Position numbers and translations under genes: made by a program. Positions 50,401-60,400 of a stretch of 64,000 nucleotides of DNA are shown here, piece after piece. The stretch lies in NCBI GenBank assembly GCA_963402885.1, contig OY727102.1, positions 4,030,001-4,094,000 of the forward strand, given 5' to 3'. Within the stretch, counting starts at the first letter, position 1, and every line of letters starts with the position of its first letter. The DNA is from Antedon bifida (lineage: Eukaryota > Echinodermata > Crinoidea > Comatulida > Antedonidae). The notes below the pieces were generated by a model. That model was not told the origin of the DNA and ran no database searches. It saw only the letters and a list, made by a program, of their open reading frames with translations.

Positions 50401-53400
50401 TCTGGTATCTTAGCAACATTCTGTAAAAGCCTTAGTAAATCTCGACCAATCCTACAACATACTGAGAACTTAAAAAAGAGAAAAATAAATATGTTTTACT
50501 TCTACATTTTGCAAATAATTTAAATCTATAACTAAAATTAGAATACTTTGACAGTGTATCATTTTTTAAAATGATGTCATCATAGTAACAAAATATGATT
50601 CATTGCGGTATGTAATAATCTATATGCACCAAAGTGGTTAGCATACTAAATACACACTTTTAGTCAGTGTATGGCTCGGTGGTCTGTGCTCGCGTCTATA
50701 GCATTCCAGCTACCGAGATCGAGTCTCACCTTGAGAAACGAAACAAAATAATATTTTTTTTATATCTGTATTGTTTGTTCAATTTTATTTGTATACAGTA
50801 GATTATACGCATGATTTATAATGAAAAAATAAAAAAAAAGTAACTCTTTATTATTTATTAACAACAAGGGTGGATTATACGCGAGGGGATCTTTGACCGG
50901 ATTGTGATACCGGCTATTTGTTTTTGCATTAGCAAGATCCTATCTTTCATATATTGTAAATAATTAAAGATTCTGACAAAATCAACGAGCTAATTGTTAC
51001 ACAAATTTGTACAAAGAGATGTAAAGAAGAAGAATAAAGATTTCATACAATAACAATAGCTGATCATCTAAATGATCACCTAATTAATCACAAGTTGTAC
51101 ATGAGATAAATATGTATTCTTAAATAATTATTAACTAATCAAAGAGGCGATTTAAAAAGCATGAACTCTTTAACAATTGAAGTTTGATTACACCTCAGAT
51201 TCGAGATTGATTGACTTTGTTTTGTGATGTGTCTCCCAAGAGGAAACCATGGGCCAATCAACGGCCTAACACAGAAGTGGGTACCTCTGTTGAAATAAAA
51301 ATAAAACAGTGCCATCTTAACCTGCCATGCTTACCTTTGACCTGAGGAGTGAAATACAGAAATCAACCTCTCTCTGTTTGAGTGGTACCAGCATTGCACT
51401 ACTGTGGTCCTCAATAATTCTTAAATATGTATACAATGCCATATTTGTCAACACTGGGTACTTTTCTAACCATGACCTTAATGAAGATAAATACAGTTAA
51501 TAATAATTCAGAACATACAGAACCAAGCTCACTTCATAGAGTTTTCATTGTGATGCAATGCTAAGCAGGTTGGCCTATGAACTTATTTTATTATAGCACA
51601 ATCTTGTTCTGCTTTAAAATAGGGCATGGCTGGTTAGGGTTGATGCTTCTACAGTAGTAGGATGGTGTGTCAGTCCCTGCTTTGACTGACCACTTTTCGC
51701 ATGTCAGTATGTCAAAATTATACAATGCATACAAAGTGCAATAACGTGTTTATTATACAAAATAAATACATTTATTGGTCACATTTTTAAGGTAAAGAAT
51801 GTATCCGAATATGTTTCATGGAATATTCATTTTTACTGGAAAAATTGACGGAAAGAAAAGTAAATGGCAACAAAAGTCCAATGATTGCTAAAGACCAGTG
51901 ATTATCTATTGTAGATATTTTCAGAACTGCAGCTAATCAGATGACCATAATAAGTAAACGAAAGGACATGAAGATAATTTTATTATACCAAATATTTAGT
52001 ACAAAATCAACTTACTTGTTTTCTGTAAATATATCCAAAAGATTCTCAGCTAGCCATACATTCTTTGCAGTTACATCACCACCTACAAAATATTTAAAAG
52101 TTTAAAACAGAATGACCCAGCTGAAGACAGTTTTGGTTGAACACAACATAACCTGTATCCATAAACAGTATTTTGTTTTTCGAGAAGCAGTCACTTTTGC
52201 ATGTCTTTTTTGTTTTAGTCTTAGTAGCTATTTTCCGAGTCTCAACCTAAGCTCAAGGCTTACATTGCCGGTACCAAAATGGTCTCCTCTATTACTCTTT
52301 AAAGCTCTGTCTACACTATCAAATTTTATGTGACAACAAAATTTGATATGCCCATATATGGATACGATGAATGATGTCATATCACAACCATATTTGGGCA
52401 TATCACTACCATATTGGGGCACATCACACCCGAATATGGTAGTGTAGACAGAGCTTAAGTCGCTCTTATCTTAACCAAAACACCCTGTAAATATATTACT
52501 TGATTGAGTCACAGACAGGCACAGATTTGAAATAGATTGGTGGAAGATGGCGACAAATCAAATGCATTGCCTCTTAGCTTTTTGTTTGGTATATCTTTAG
52601 ATTGAGCATGGACCTATTTTATAGGTCCATGGATTGAGTACATGATTGTGTAAATAGTATTACTATCATCTATTTATTTACCAGCTATTTGTTTAATCAA
52701 TGAAGAACAAACGTTATCAATTCCATTGACCCCATTATTGACCATTTCTTTGGTGTACCAGACAACTTGCGTCCTTGAAGACTCTATCAGCTTAGGATAC
52801 CTTTCAATGATGATCTGATTTAATCTGGACCATGCAGTAGCCATGCCATCACGGGAAACAAGTGTTAAATCACGGTATGACTGAAAAGATTATGAAAAGA
52901 AATTTAATAAATATAAATGAATGAAAAAAGTCAAAAATGTATCATTGATGACCACACATTTCATTATTCATGTCTGTCATCTGATTCATGGGTGAATTTC
53001 AGGGGTAAGTTAAAGCTCATCTCATCTGTTTCAGGGATAAGTTCATCTCATCTGTTTCAGGGGTGAGTTCATCTCATCTGTTTCAGGGGTGAGTTCATCT
53101 CATCTGTTTCAGTGATGAATTCATCTCATCTGTTTCAGGGGTGGGTTCATCTCATCTGTTTCAGGGATGAGTTCATCTCATCTGTTTCAGGGATGAATTC
53201 ATCTCATCTGTTTCAGGGGTGAGTTCATCTCATCTGTTTCAGGGGTGAGTTCATCTCATCTGTTTCAGGGATGAGTTCATCTCATCTGTTTCAGGGGTGA
53301 GTTCATCTCATCTGTTTCAGGGGTGAGTTCATCTCATCTGTTTCAGTGATGAATTCATCTCATCTGTTTCAGGGGTGGGTTCATCTCATCTGTTTCAGGG

Positions 53401-56400
53401 ATGAGTTCATCTCATCTGTTTCAGGGGTGAGTTCATCTCATCTGTTTCAGGGGTGAGTTCATCTCATCTGTTTCAGGGGTGGGTTCATCTCATCTGTTTC
53501 AGGGGTGAGTTCATCTCATCTGTTTCAGTGATGAATTCATCTCATCTGTTTCAGGGGTGGGTTCATCTCATCTGTTTCAGGGGTGAGTTCATCTCATCTG
53601 TTTCAGGGGGTGAGTTCATCTCATCTGTTTCAGGGGGTGAGTTCATCTCATCTGTTTCAGGGATGAATTCATCTCATCTGTTTCAGGGATGAGTTCATCT
53701 CATCTGTTTCAGGGGTGAGTTCATCTCATCTGTTTCAGGGGTGGGTTCATCTCATCTGTTTCAGGGGTGGGTTCATCTCATCTGTTTCAGGGGTGAGTTC
53801 ATCTCATCTGTTTCAGGGATGAATTCATCTCATCTGTTTCAGGGATGAGTTCATCTCATCTGTTTCAGGGATGAATTCATCTCATCTGTTTCAGGGATGA
53901 GTTCATCTCATCTGTTTCAGGGGTGAGTTCATCTCATCTCTTTCAGGGGTGAGTTCATCTCATCTGTTTCAGGGGTGAATTCATCTCGTCTGTTTCAGGG
54001 ATAAGTTCATCTCATGTCTGTTTCAGGGATGAGTTCATCTCATCTGTTTCAGGGATAAGTTCATCTCATCTGTTTCAGGGGGTGAGTTCATCTCATCTGT
54101 TTCAGGGATGAGTTCATCTCATCTGTTTCAGGGGTGAGTTCATCTCATCTGTTTCAGGGGTAAGTTCATCTCATCTGTTTCAGGGGTGAGTTCATCTCAT
54201 CTGTTTCAGGGGTGAGTTCATCTCATCTGTTTCAGGGATAAGTTCATCTCATCTGTTTCAGGGGTGAGTTCATCTCATCTCTTTCAGGGGTGAGTTCATC
54301 TCATCTGTTTCAGGGGTGAATTCATCTCGTCTGTTTCAGGGATAAGTTCATCTCATGTCTGTTTCAGGGATGAGTTCATCTCATCTGTTTCAGGGATAAG
54401 TTCATCTCATCTGTTTCAGGGGTGAGTTCATCTCATCTGTTTCAGTCATGAGTTCATCTCATCTTTTTCAGGGGTGATTTCATCTCATCTGTTTCAGGGA
54501 TAAGTTCATCTCATCTGTTTCAGGAGTAAGTTCATCTCATCTGTTTCAGGGATGAGTTCATCTCATCTGTTTCAGGGGGTGAGTTCATCTCATCTGTTTC
54601 AGTGATGAGTTCATCTCATCTGTTTCAGGGATGAGTTCATCTCATCTGTTTCAGGGATGAGTTCATCTCATCTGTTTCAGGGGTGAGTTCATCTCATCTG
54701 TTTCAGTGATGAGTTCATCTCATCTGTTTCAGGGATGAATTCATCTCATCTGTTTCAGGGATAAGTTCATCTCATCTGTTTCAGGGATGAGTTCATCTCA
54801 TCTGTTTCAGGGATGAGTTCATCTCATCTGTTTCAGGGATGAGTTCATCTCATCTGTTTCAGGGATAAGTTCATCTCATCTGTTTCAGGGGTGAGTTCAT
54901 CTCATCTGTTTCAGGGATGAGTTCATCTCATCTGTTTCAGGGGTGAGTTCATCTCATCTGTTTCAGTGATGAGTTCATCTCATCTGTTTCAGGGATGAAT
55001 TCATCTCATCTGTTTCAGGGATAAGTTCATCTCATCTGTTTCAGGGATGAGTTCATCTCATCTGTTTCAGGGATGAGTTCATCTCATCTGTTTCAGGGAT
55101 GAGTTCATCTCATCTGTTTCAGGGATAAGTTCATCTCATCTGTTTCAGGGGTGAGTTCATCTCATCTGTTTCAGGGATGAGTTCATCTCATCTGTTTCAG
55201 GGATGAGTTCATCTCATCTGTTTCAGGGGTGAGTTCATCTCATCTGTTTCAGGGATGAGTTCATCTCATCTGTTTCAGTGATGAGTTCATCTCATCTGTT
55301 TCAGGGATAAGTTCATCTCATCTGTTTCAGTGATGAGTTCATCTCATCTGTTTCAGGGATGAATTCATCTCTTCTGTTTCCAGGGTGAGTTCATCTCATC
55401 TGTTTCAGGGGGTGAGTTCATCTCATCTGTTTCAGGGATGAATTCATCTCATCTGTTTCAGGGATGAATTCATCTCATCTGTTTCAGGGATGAGTTCATC
55501 TCATCTGTTTCAGGGGCGACTTTATCTCATCTGTTTCAGGGGTGAGTTCATCTCATCTGTTTCAGTTTATTATGCTACAGAATACTCAATAGCCTCTATA
55601 TTTATGGAGATGAACAGTAGAAAAAGAGCAGTAACATAAAGTGTTATTTACCTTAGGAGCGGCTGATGGGTTAGTCAAGATGCTGTAGAGAAGACCAAGA
55701 GTTATCTCCTCATGTTGTTGCATACTTTTACATGCCTGCAGTAAAAAAACAATTGAAACCTTTAGGCTTTAAATATATTCAAAATTAATTTTTTTTTCTT
55801 AATCCAGTATAGGAATTGACGTTTTTAAAAACAATTTTAGCTTGAGTTAGGAGTCTACTTTGGCTTAGCAGCATACCAATTTAATTTCTCAAAATTCAAA
55901 AAGAATAATGTTGTACCTTTTTATATTAAATACTTACCGCAGCGTTGAGAGAATCGTGAGCCTCGCGCTCTGACAGGTCTGTGGTGAGCTTTGTTAATAA
56001 CTCATAACCACGCTCCATTCTCTGAAGTTTAGAAAAATACATTGTATTGATGTACAATTAGTCACACTTATAACATATTAATATTAATAATATATATATT
56101 TCTGTTCAGTATTTTGAATAACAAATGCTTGAATATACTATTATAGTAACTGAAACAAGGGATTCCTACTAATTATATTAAATTTATCTATTCATTTCTT
56201 CTGTATACTGGGTGACCTCTTCTTAATAAGGAAGGATAACTTCAGGCATGTCCAGACATAGTGTTTAAACTCAAAATGTAATTCCTATATGAAATAATAT
56301 GTCACAACCTAAAATCATCAAGACAGGCTTAATAACCTAATCTCATTCTAAATTATCTGTCACAATCTTGTTGCCCAACTATATATGGCGTAATAATAAT

Positions 56401-56970
56401 AAAATAATGATGTAAAATAATAAATTTAATATATTAATATTAAATACACAATAATGTTACATAATCTTGATTCTTGTAATAAGAGAGAGGGAGATGTTCC
56501 GACTTAGCCTACTGTTGTAGAGTTACAGAGTGTTATTTAGTAAATAAAAATTAGAGAGACACAAAATGAGCAATGTGAATGTGTGAGTGGCTGGCATTTA
56601 TTTCCTCCAAAAACAGGATTAATCCATTCTAACAAAATCCCTATATTTTTTTCATAGGAAATGTAAATAGTAATCGCTACAGGGCACACACAAAAAATAA
56701 ATAAACAAAATGAACCGTTGTTATTATATAGGCCTAGCCTTATGACATCCTGCGTTATAATGAACGGGGACCACCGTATATTTCGCCTAGTAGGTTACGA
56801 GCGTGATACACACTTTAAGTTTATCGCCACATTCTGAGGCCTAGGAAAACATATGCTCAAAACTAACATAAAATGATAATATTTGTTAATACCTCTTCGA
56901 GTTCATCTTTAGTGTCTATTATTGTTGAAATGAACAGTTTCGACTTGGCTAGAGCTTTTTTCTCTTCCAT
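38449..56970 (-). CDS. INTS3: Integrator complex subunit 3
   Basis: Helical-repeat scaffold of the nuclear Integrator complex (snRNA 3' processing) and of the SOSS DNA-repair complex. 31 exons, all GT-AG with matching phases, give 1,018 residues; human is similar in length. Exons: 56970-56893, 56021-55938, 55735-55652, 52880-52682, 52082-52016, 51476-51335, 50468-50339, 49693-49596, 49503-49456, 48214-48071, 47919-47832, 47617-47538, 47333-47242, 46818-46727, 46337-46203, 45876-45741, 45528-45465, 45225-45122, 44893-44849, 44006-43887, 43703-43607, 43192-43133, 42119-42051, 41883-41808, 41494-41381, 41193-41145, 40715-40545, 40398-40307, 39548-39476, 39232-39079, 38520-38449. Signature blocks include [49 protein letters not shown] and [12 protein letters not shown]. 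An acidic linker (EEEEEN) spans the middle; the tail has a basic KKRKK signal and ends GSDSD, as in human. Confidence 0.97.
39605..39853 (+). mobile_element. tRNA-derived SINE in an INTS3 intron
   Basis: A tRNA-like head carries an A-box-like TGGCTTGGTGG (39621-39631) and a B box matching consensus, GGTTCAAGTCC (39665-39675). A non-tRNA body and a short A run (~39847-39857) follow. Orientation is opposite to INTS3. Confidence 0.75.
40131..40259. repeat. MITE, GGTTCCCACT family, copy 3
   Basis: GCTTGGTTCCCACTAGGATA on the left and CACTTGTTTCCCACTTGGAA (reverse-complemented right end). The interior shares CCAATCACAAGCGATGG with the 30.6 kb copy. It lies in an INTS3 intron. Confidence 0.7.
40846..41115 (-). 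mobile_element. tRNA-derived SINE, minus strand, in an INTS3 intron
   Basis: On the minus strand a tRNA-like head (TTGTTGGACGCTGGATTACT and B box GGTTCAATTCC at 41076-41066) leads into GCAAGACACTTTACTTACG. The tail is AGCGCATTGAGAGCTTGC followed by TATGTGCTACATAAGAATG and a TATTATTATTA end. This head-body-tail layout is typical of widespread marine-invertebrate SINEs. It has the same orientation as INTS3. Confidence 0.8.
42355..42440 (-). mobile_element. tRNA-like SINE head, minus strand
   Basis: The minus strand reads TTCCGTGGCGCATTGCACGA and then GCGAGTTCAAGTCCCAG, resembling A and B boxes of a polymerase III promoter. No good acceptor-stem pairing was seen, so a real tRNA gene is unlikely. 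Confidence 0.45.
42883..43020. repeat. Long imperfect hairpin (~60 bp arms)
   Basis: The arm at 42883-42952 (TAAAATATAAGATTTGACA...) is complementary to 42960-43020, with a short GC-containing loop (GTGCTTCACGC). It fits a foldback MITE in an INTS3 intron. Confidence 0.75.
44265..44426. repeat. Long near-perfect palindrome (~75 bp arms)
   Basis: Left arm 44265-44342 and right arm 44353-44426 are reverse complements with few mismatches (core ATGATGAAAGGTTAT / ATAACCTTTCATCAT). About 10 AT bases separate them. It lies in an INTS3 intron and probably derives from a foldback element. Confidence 0.8.
44431..44505. repeat. MITE fragment, AAGCTCTGTCTACACTA family
   Basis: GTAGTGATATGAAATCATTG, then ATACGGGCACTTCACA and AAGTTTGATAGTGTAGCTTTA, match the right half of the element at 3778-3925. 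The left end is missing and the fragment abuts the palindrome at 44265-44426. Confidence 0.55.
45595..45640 (-). repeat. tRNA-like 5' half
   Basis: On the minus strand CCAGTGGTCTAATGGTTAGG resembles the D-arm and A box of tRNA-Glu or tRNA-Asp. No T-arm follows, so this is a truncated SINE head or tRNA relic. Confidence 0.35.
48242..49158. mobile_element. 917 bp inverted-repeat element in an INTS3 intron
   Basis: The ends read TACTGTAAAGCCCAACATTT and, reverse-complemented from the right, TACTGCAAAGCCCAAAATGT. Subterminal TTTATTTTTGCGATTT-type sequence recurs in inverted form near the other end (TTTATTTTCGCGATC at about 49117). No reading frame for a transposase is present, so it is a non-autonomous DNA element. 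Confidence 0.6.
50030..50109. repeat. 22-bp tandem repeat of a 14-bp palindrome
   Basis: GTTACTGCAGTAAC, a perfect palindrome, recurs four times (the last with one change) at 22-base spacing, separated by AACCATCT. A fifth copy stands alone at 50217-50230. It lies in an INTS3 intron. Confidence 0.8.
50661..50720 (+). repeat. tRNA-like SINE head
   Basis: ATGGCTCGGTGGTCTGTGCT resembles an A box region and CCGAGATCGAGTCTCACC a degenerate B box. It is followed by an A-rich segment. Probably a short SINE; a functional tRNA is unlikely because the stems do not pair well. Confidence 0.4.
52300..52457. repeat. MITE, AAGCTCTGTCTACACTA family, best copy
   Basis: Ends AAAGCTCTGTCTACACTA and TAGTGTAGACAGAGCTTAA are inverted repeats. 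Interior blocks (TATGGATACGATG, GGGCATATCACTACC, GGGGCACATCAC) are shared with the copies at 3.8 and 44.4 kb. It lies in an INTS3 intron. Confidence 0.8.
52990..55565. repeat. 26-bp minisatellite, about 99 units, filling INTS3 intron 3
   Basis: The unit is GTTCATCTCATCTGTTTCAG followed by six variable bases (GGGTGA, GGATGA, GGATAA, TGATGA and others), repeated head to tail for ~2.58 kb with very few length changes. Higher-order copies are visible: a ten-unit block starting near 54677 recurs ~260 bp later, and a block with CTCGTCTG and CTCATGTCTG variants near 53930 recurs ~338 bp later (13 units). It occupies most of the 2.77 kb intron between exons 3 and 4. Confidence 0.97.
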
Positions 56971-57450
56971 TTTTTAATTTACAAAAACAACACAAACACC
57001 GACAGCCTCACAACCTTACCGCTGCCTTCGAACCTGACGATTGAGCGCAGAAAACAAATCACATCGATTTTTACCCGATTTGATGTTTATGCATGATTGG
57101 GGCGGGTTTATAATTCGCTATTATGATTGGTTGAAATTCTTTTAGACCGTCTCATGGTTTCAGTCCGGTATCAAGTATGAACTAAAATTAACAAGGCCAT
57201 ATATACACAAAGATTACATATAGCGCTGCGTTGCTGTTGCTAGAGTCCCATTCTACAAAACTACGCTCAGCTCCCTATAAAATCCCATGGACGCCATTCG
57301 AGCGGGCGCTATCAATCTTTTATACAGTACATGGCTCTGCAGTCGCGTGCCCTTAATGTTTACCGACCGACCGACCGACATAGTGAGCTACAGTCGCGTT
57401 GCATGCGACTAATGCATGCGAATAAAAACTGTCCAGTCCGATAACTTTGG
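56971..57450 (-). promoter_or_regulatory. INTS3 upstream region
   Basis: More GC-rich than the surrounding DNA, consistent with a housekeeping promoter. No TATA box is obvious. An (ACCG)4 run at about 57362-57377 is flanked by CAGTCGCGT-type repeats. Confidence 0.35.
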
Positions 57451-60400
57451 GGATGGGAGATCTTCAAATTATGAATTTTATTTTAGTAGGTTCATATATG
57501 TAAAACTAAAAGCAACTACTTGATCATGTAATTTTTATGGGTTTTTTTATTTTTATAGTCACTTCTTACCATGGTTTCAAGCTTATATATTCAAAACTTC
57601 TTCTAGGCGCTGAAATTAAATTCATTCATTTCATGTTCTAAGCGTGCATAATTTATTTTTAAAATCTATTGAACCATGGAGATATAATATAATCACCTAA
57701 TGTGTTTTAATGAGCACGCCCTCTGTCACTGGGAAGTAACGCGAACACATTAATTTATTGATTTGGAAACATTTTTTTAAAATAATTATTATAGATCAAG
57801 TCAGAGTAATTGTTTTATTCATTCAGTCACACATTCCGATCTATAGCCTCCTAATCTTAGCTAATTTAATTAAGTTTATAAAAACACATCTTGAACAAGG
57901 CTATTGCAATAATCAATTTCATTATCTTCACTAATAAATAACAGAAAATCATATTTTAGTGTAATTTTCCGTTTTGTATGTTTGTTGTATAATATATGGA
58001 ATTGTGAAATAAGTGATCAATCCAGGCCTAATGTATACATGGGCCTATTTTATGGAAATGACAAAAAGTGTTTGGTCGGGGAGAGTGAAATTAGAGAGTG
58101 AAATTTAACTTTTCCCATAATATAAAAAGGATGGGATAACAATATCTGCACTGGCACGGTCCCGGCCCAACACCTATAAGTTGACCACTTTGGTTGCTAT
58201 TGAATATCTTTATCTAGATTCAATATCCATGTTATGAGTTTTTCTTTGCATCTTAAAACATTATTGTAAAGTATACAATCATTCCTATAAAAACGACAGA
58301 AATTAATACTTATATTATTAATACTAACTAATATAAGTGATCAATTAGACCATGGACCTATAAATTAATAAATTATAGGTCCATGAATACAAGGTAATAT
58401 TTTTAAAACATGCATAGCGCCCTCTCATTTCAACGAGAGGCGATATATAAATACGTTTACACATGTTATAATAATAAATAAGTGCATGTTTACGATATCA
58501 ATATTTATAAAATCAGATTGCAATCATTCTCAAATGAACTTTTTGCAGTTTTTTTGACATTATAGCTAGTCCTCGAGTGGCAACAATATAGAGATATTTC
58601 TATACATTTTGAACGTGACGTCACGTAGTGAATGTTCGCGATATCTATATTTATGCAAATTAATGTCGCATGTCATATCGCTACTGCTATTTCAAATGAG
58701 TCGATCCGTAATATAGTGGTAGTATACTTTGCTTGCTACGTTAAATAACATCGATGGAGTGAGTGGGCCGGCTGTGTATTGATTCAACTTTAATAATGTG
58801 ATACGAAAATACAATGTAAGAAGCCAGTTAAATGCTTCAAATATTTGTCTATGCTATGCACGAACAATATTTTCTTATATCCTCATCATTATCATTATAA
58901 CAATGTAATTTGCTTTTTTAAATTTAAAACATGCAATATATCCAATGTTTGTGTTAATTCTAATGTATGATTAACAAATGTTATTACATTGGAAACATAT
59001 GAGGTAATGCAGGTAGGCCTACTGTATGATTAAGACATGTAGTTTGTGGTCTACTAAAAGTAAGATAATGGCTAAGTACACTACCATTGCAAAATGATTT
59101 AATTATATGCTCGATTCTGCAGGGCAGTTAGCTAATGTTTATCGCCCGGGGAAAATATACCCTGGATAATAATAATATTCGCGGAGTGCCTGGATCGATG
59201 AGTGAGAACATTCCATTTTAATGCAGGGATATGAATAAGTAATATCGTATGGCACTGCATGCTATGTATTTAAATGTGCATAATTAATTTAGTTGATATC
59301 TCCGGGGGTTTATATCCTTTATGAGGTTAACTTAATAGCAAAATTAAGAATACCTTAATTCTTTACTTAGTAAATAGTTGTATATTGATGATATTCTATT
59401 TTCTCAACGCCCTTGTTGATTTCGAATAAGTTACTTGTCCAGCTTGACTGAAATGGATGAGTAGGCAATTCGGTTATTATTCATTAACAATATTGAAAAT
59501 GGAGTTTGTTGGCAAAAAAGGAAATATGACCTATTATTTAGAATTTTAATTTACACTGTAAAAAATCATTATTAAAATAGTGATCTATGAGTATGATTTT
59601 TTTTTTTTTCAATTGTTTATGGGCCAACCGAAATGATATACAACAATATACCTTGTTGGAATTATTATTACCTTCATATTAATTATGCTATAGGATACGG
59701 CCACTCCTAACAATAATGGCACATTCCAGTTTCTAGGGAAACCGATACAATTTTCCCGAATTTTCTGGGATCGTTTTAAATAAATCAGTAGCAGATCACG
59801 TGATGGCACAATAGACAAGAATTATGCAATCTTGACATTACCGAAGATGTTTTATAAATATACCTTGCATTCTATCATAGTCAATAGAAAGTATCTATTG
59901 ACATCAATTTATAGTTCATATTTAATGTACTGATAATAACTATTAGGAAAAAATATGACGCAAGCAGCTAGTAAGACGTCAGAGATGTTGTCAAGTTTGT
60001 TTACAGCGAAATTATAGAGAAGCCTTTTAAAGCTGATAATGATATTCTGCTCTTAGCAACTAAACAGCAGTATAAATGTACCATTTGTCACATGATGGTT
60101 GAAGTAATGTGAAAATAACAAAATAATTAATTTAAAATTAAAATTGCTCATTTTCAAACAAATCAACAACTTGAGAATAAACAATTTTTTTAAACAATAT
60201 TTTACCCTGGTAAAAAATTATAATAAATGTACAATCATGTGTGCTAGCAATTGTTACAATTTAATAATTTTTAGATATTATTTTTGATCATTTGGTCGTT
60301 TTTTATATGGGCATTTTTCATCAGAAATACAATCATAAATGTGTAACAGTGATTAATAACTATTCATTGTCGCAGTATATTTAGCACTGAATTGTATTTA

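Noticed and set aside
51280-51340. INTS3 exon 6/7 frame mismatch
   Set aside because: Using the acceptor TTTTTTAAG at 50470-50469 instead of the later CTCAG restores phase and gives [18 protein letters not shown], matching the family.
53453-53692. 79-codon open frame of repeated SSHLFQG-like units
   Set aside because: It lies wholly in the 26-bp minisatellite. 26 is not a multiple of three, so the frame shifts each unit and openness is just a property of the repeat.
52990-55565. CRISPR-like array
   Set aside because: Units are contiguous with no unique spacers, in a eukaryotic intron.
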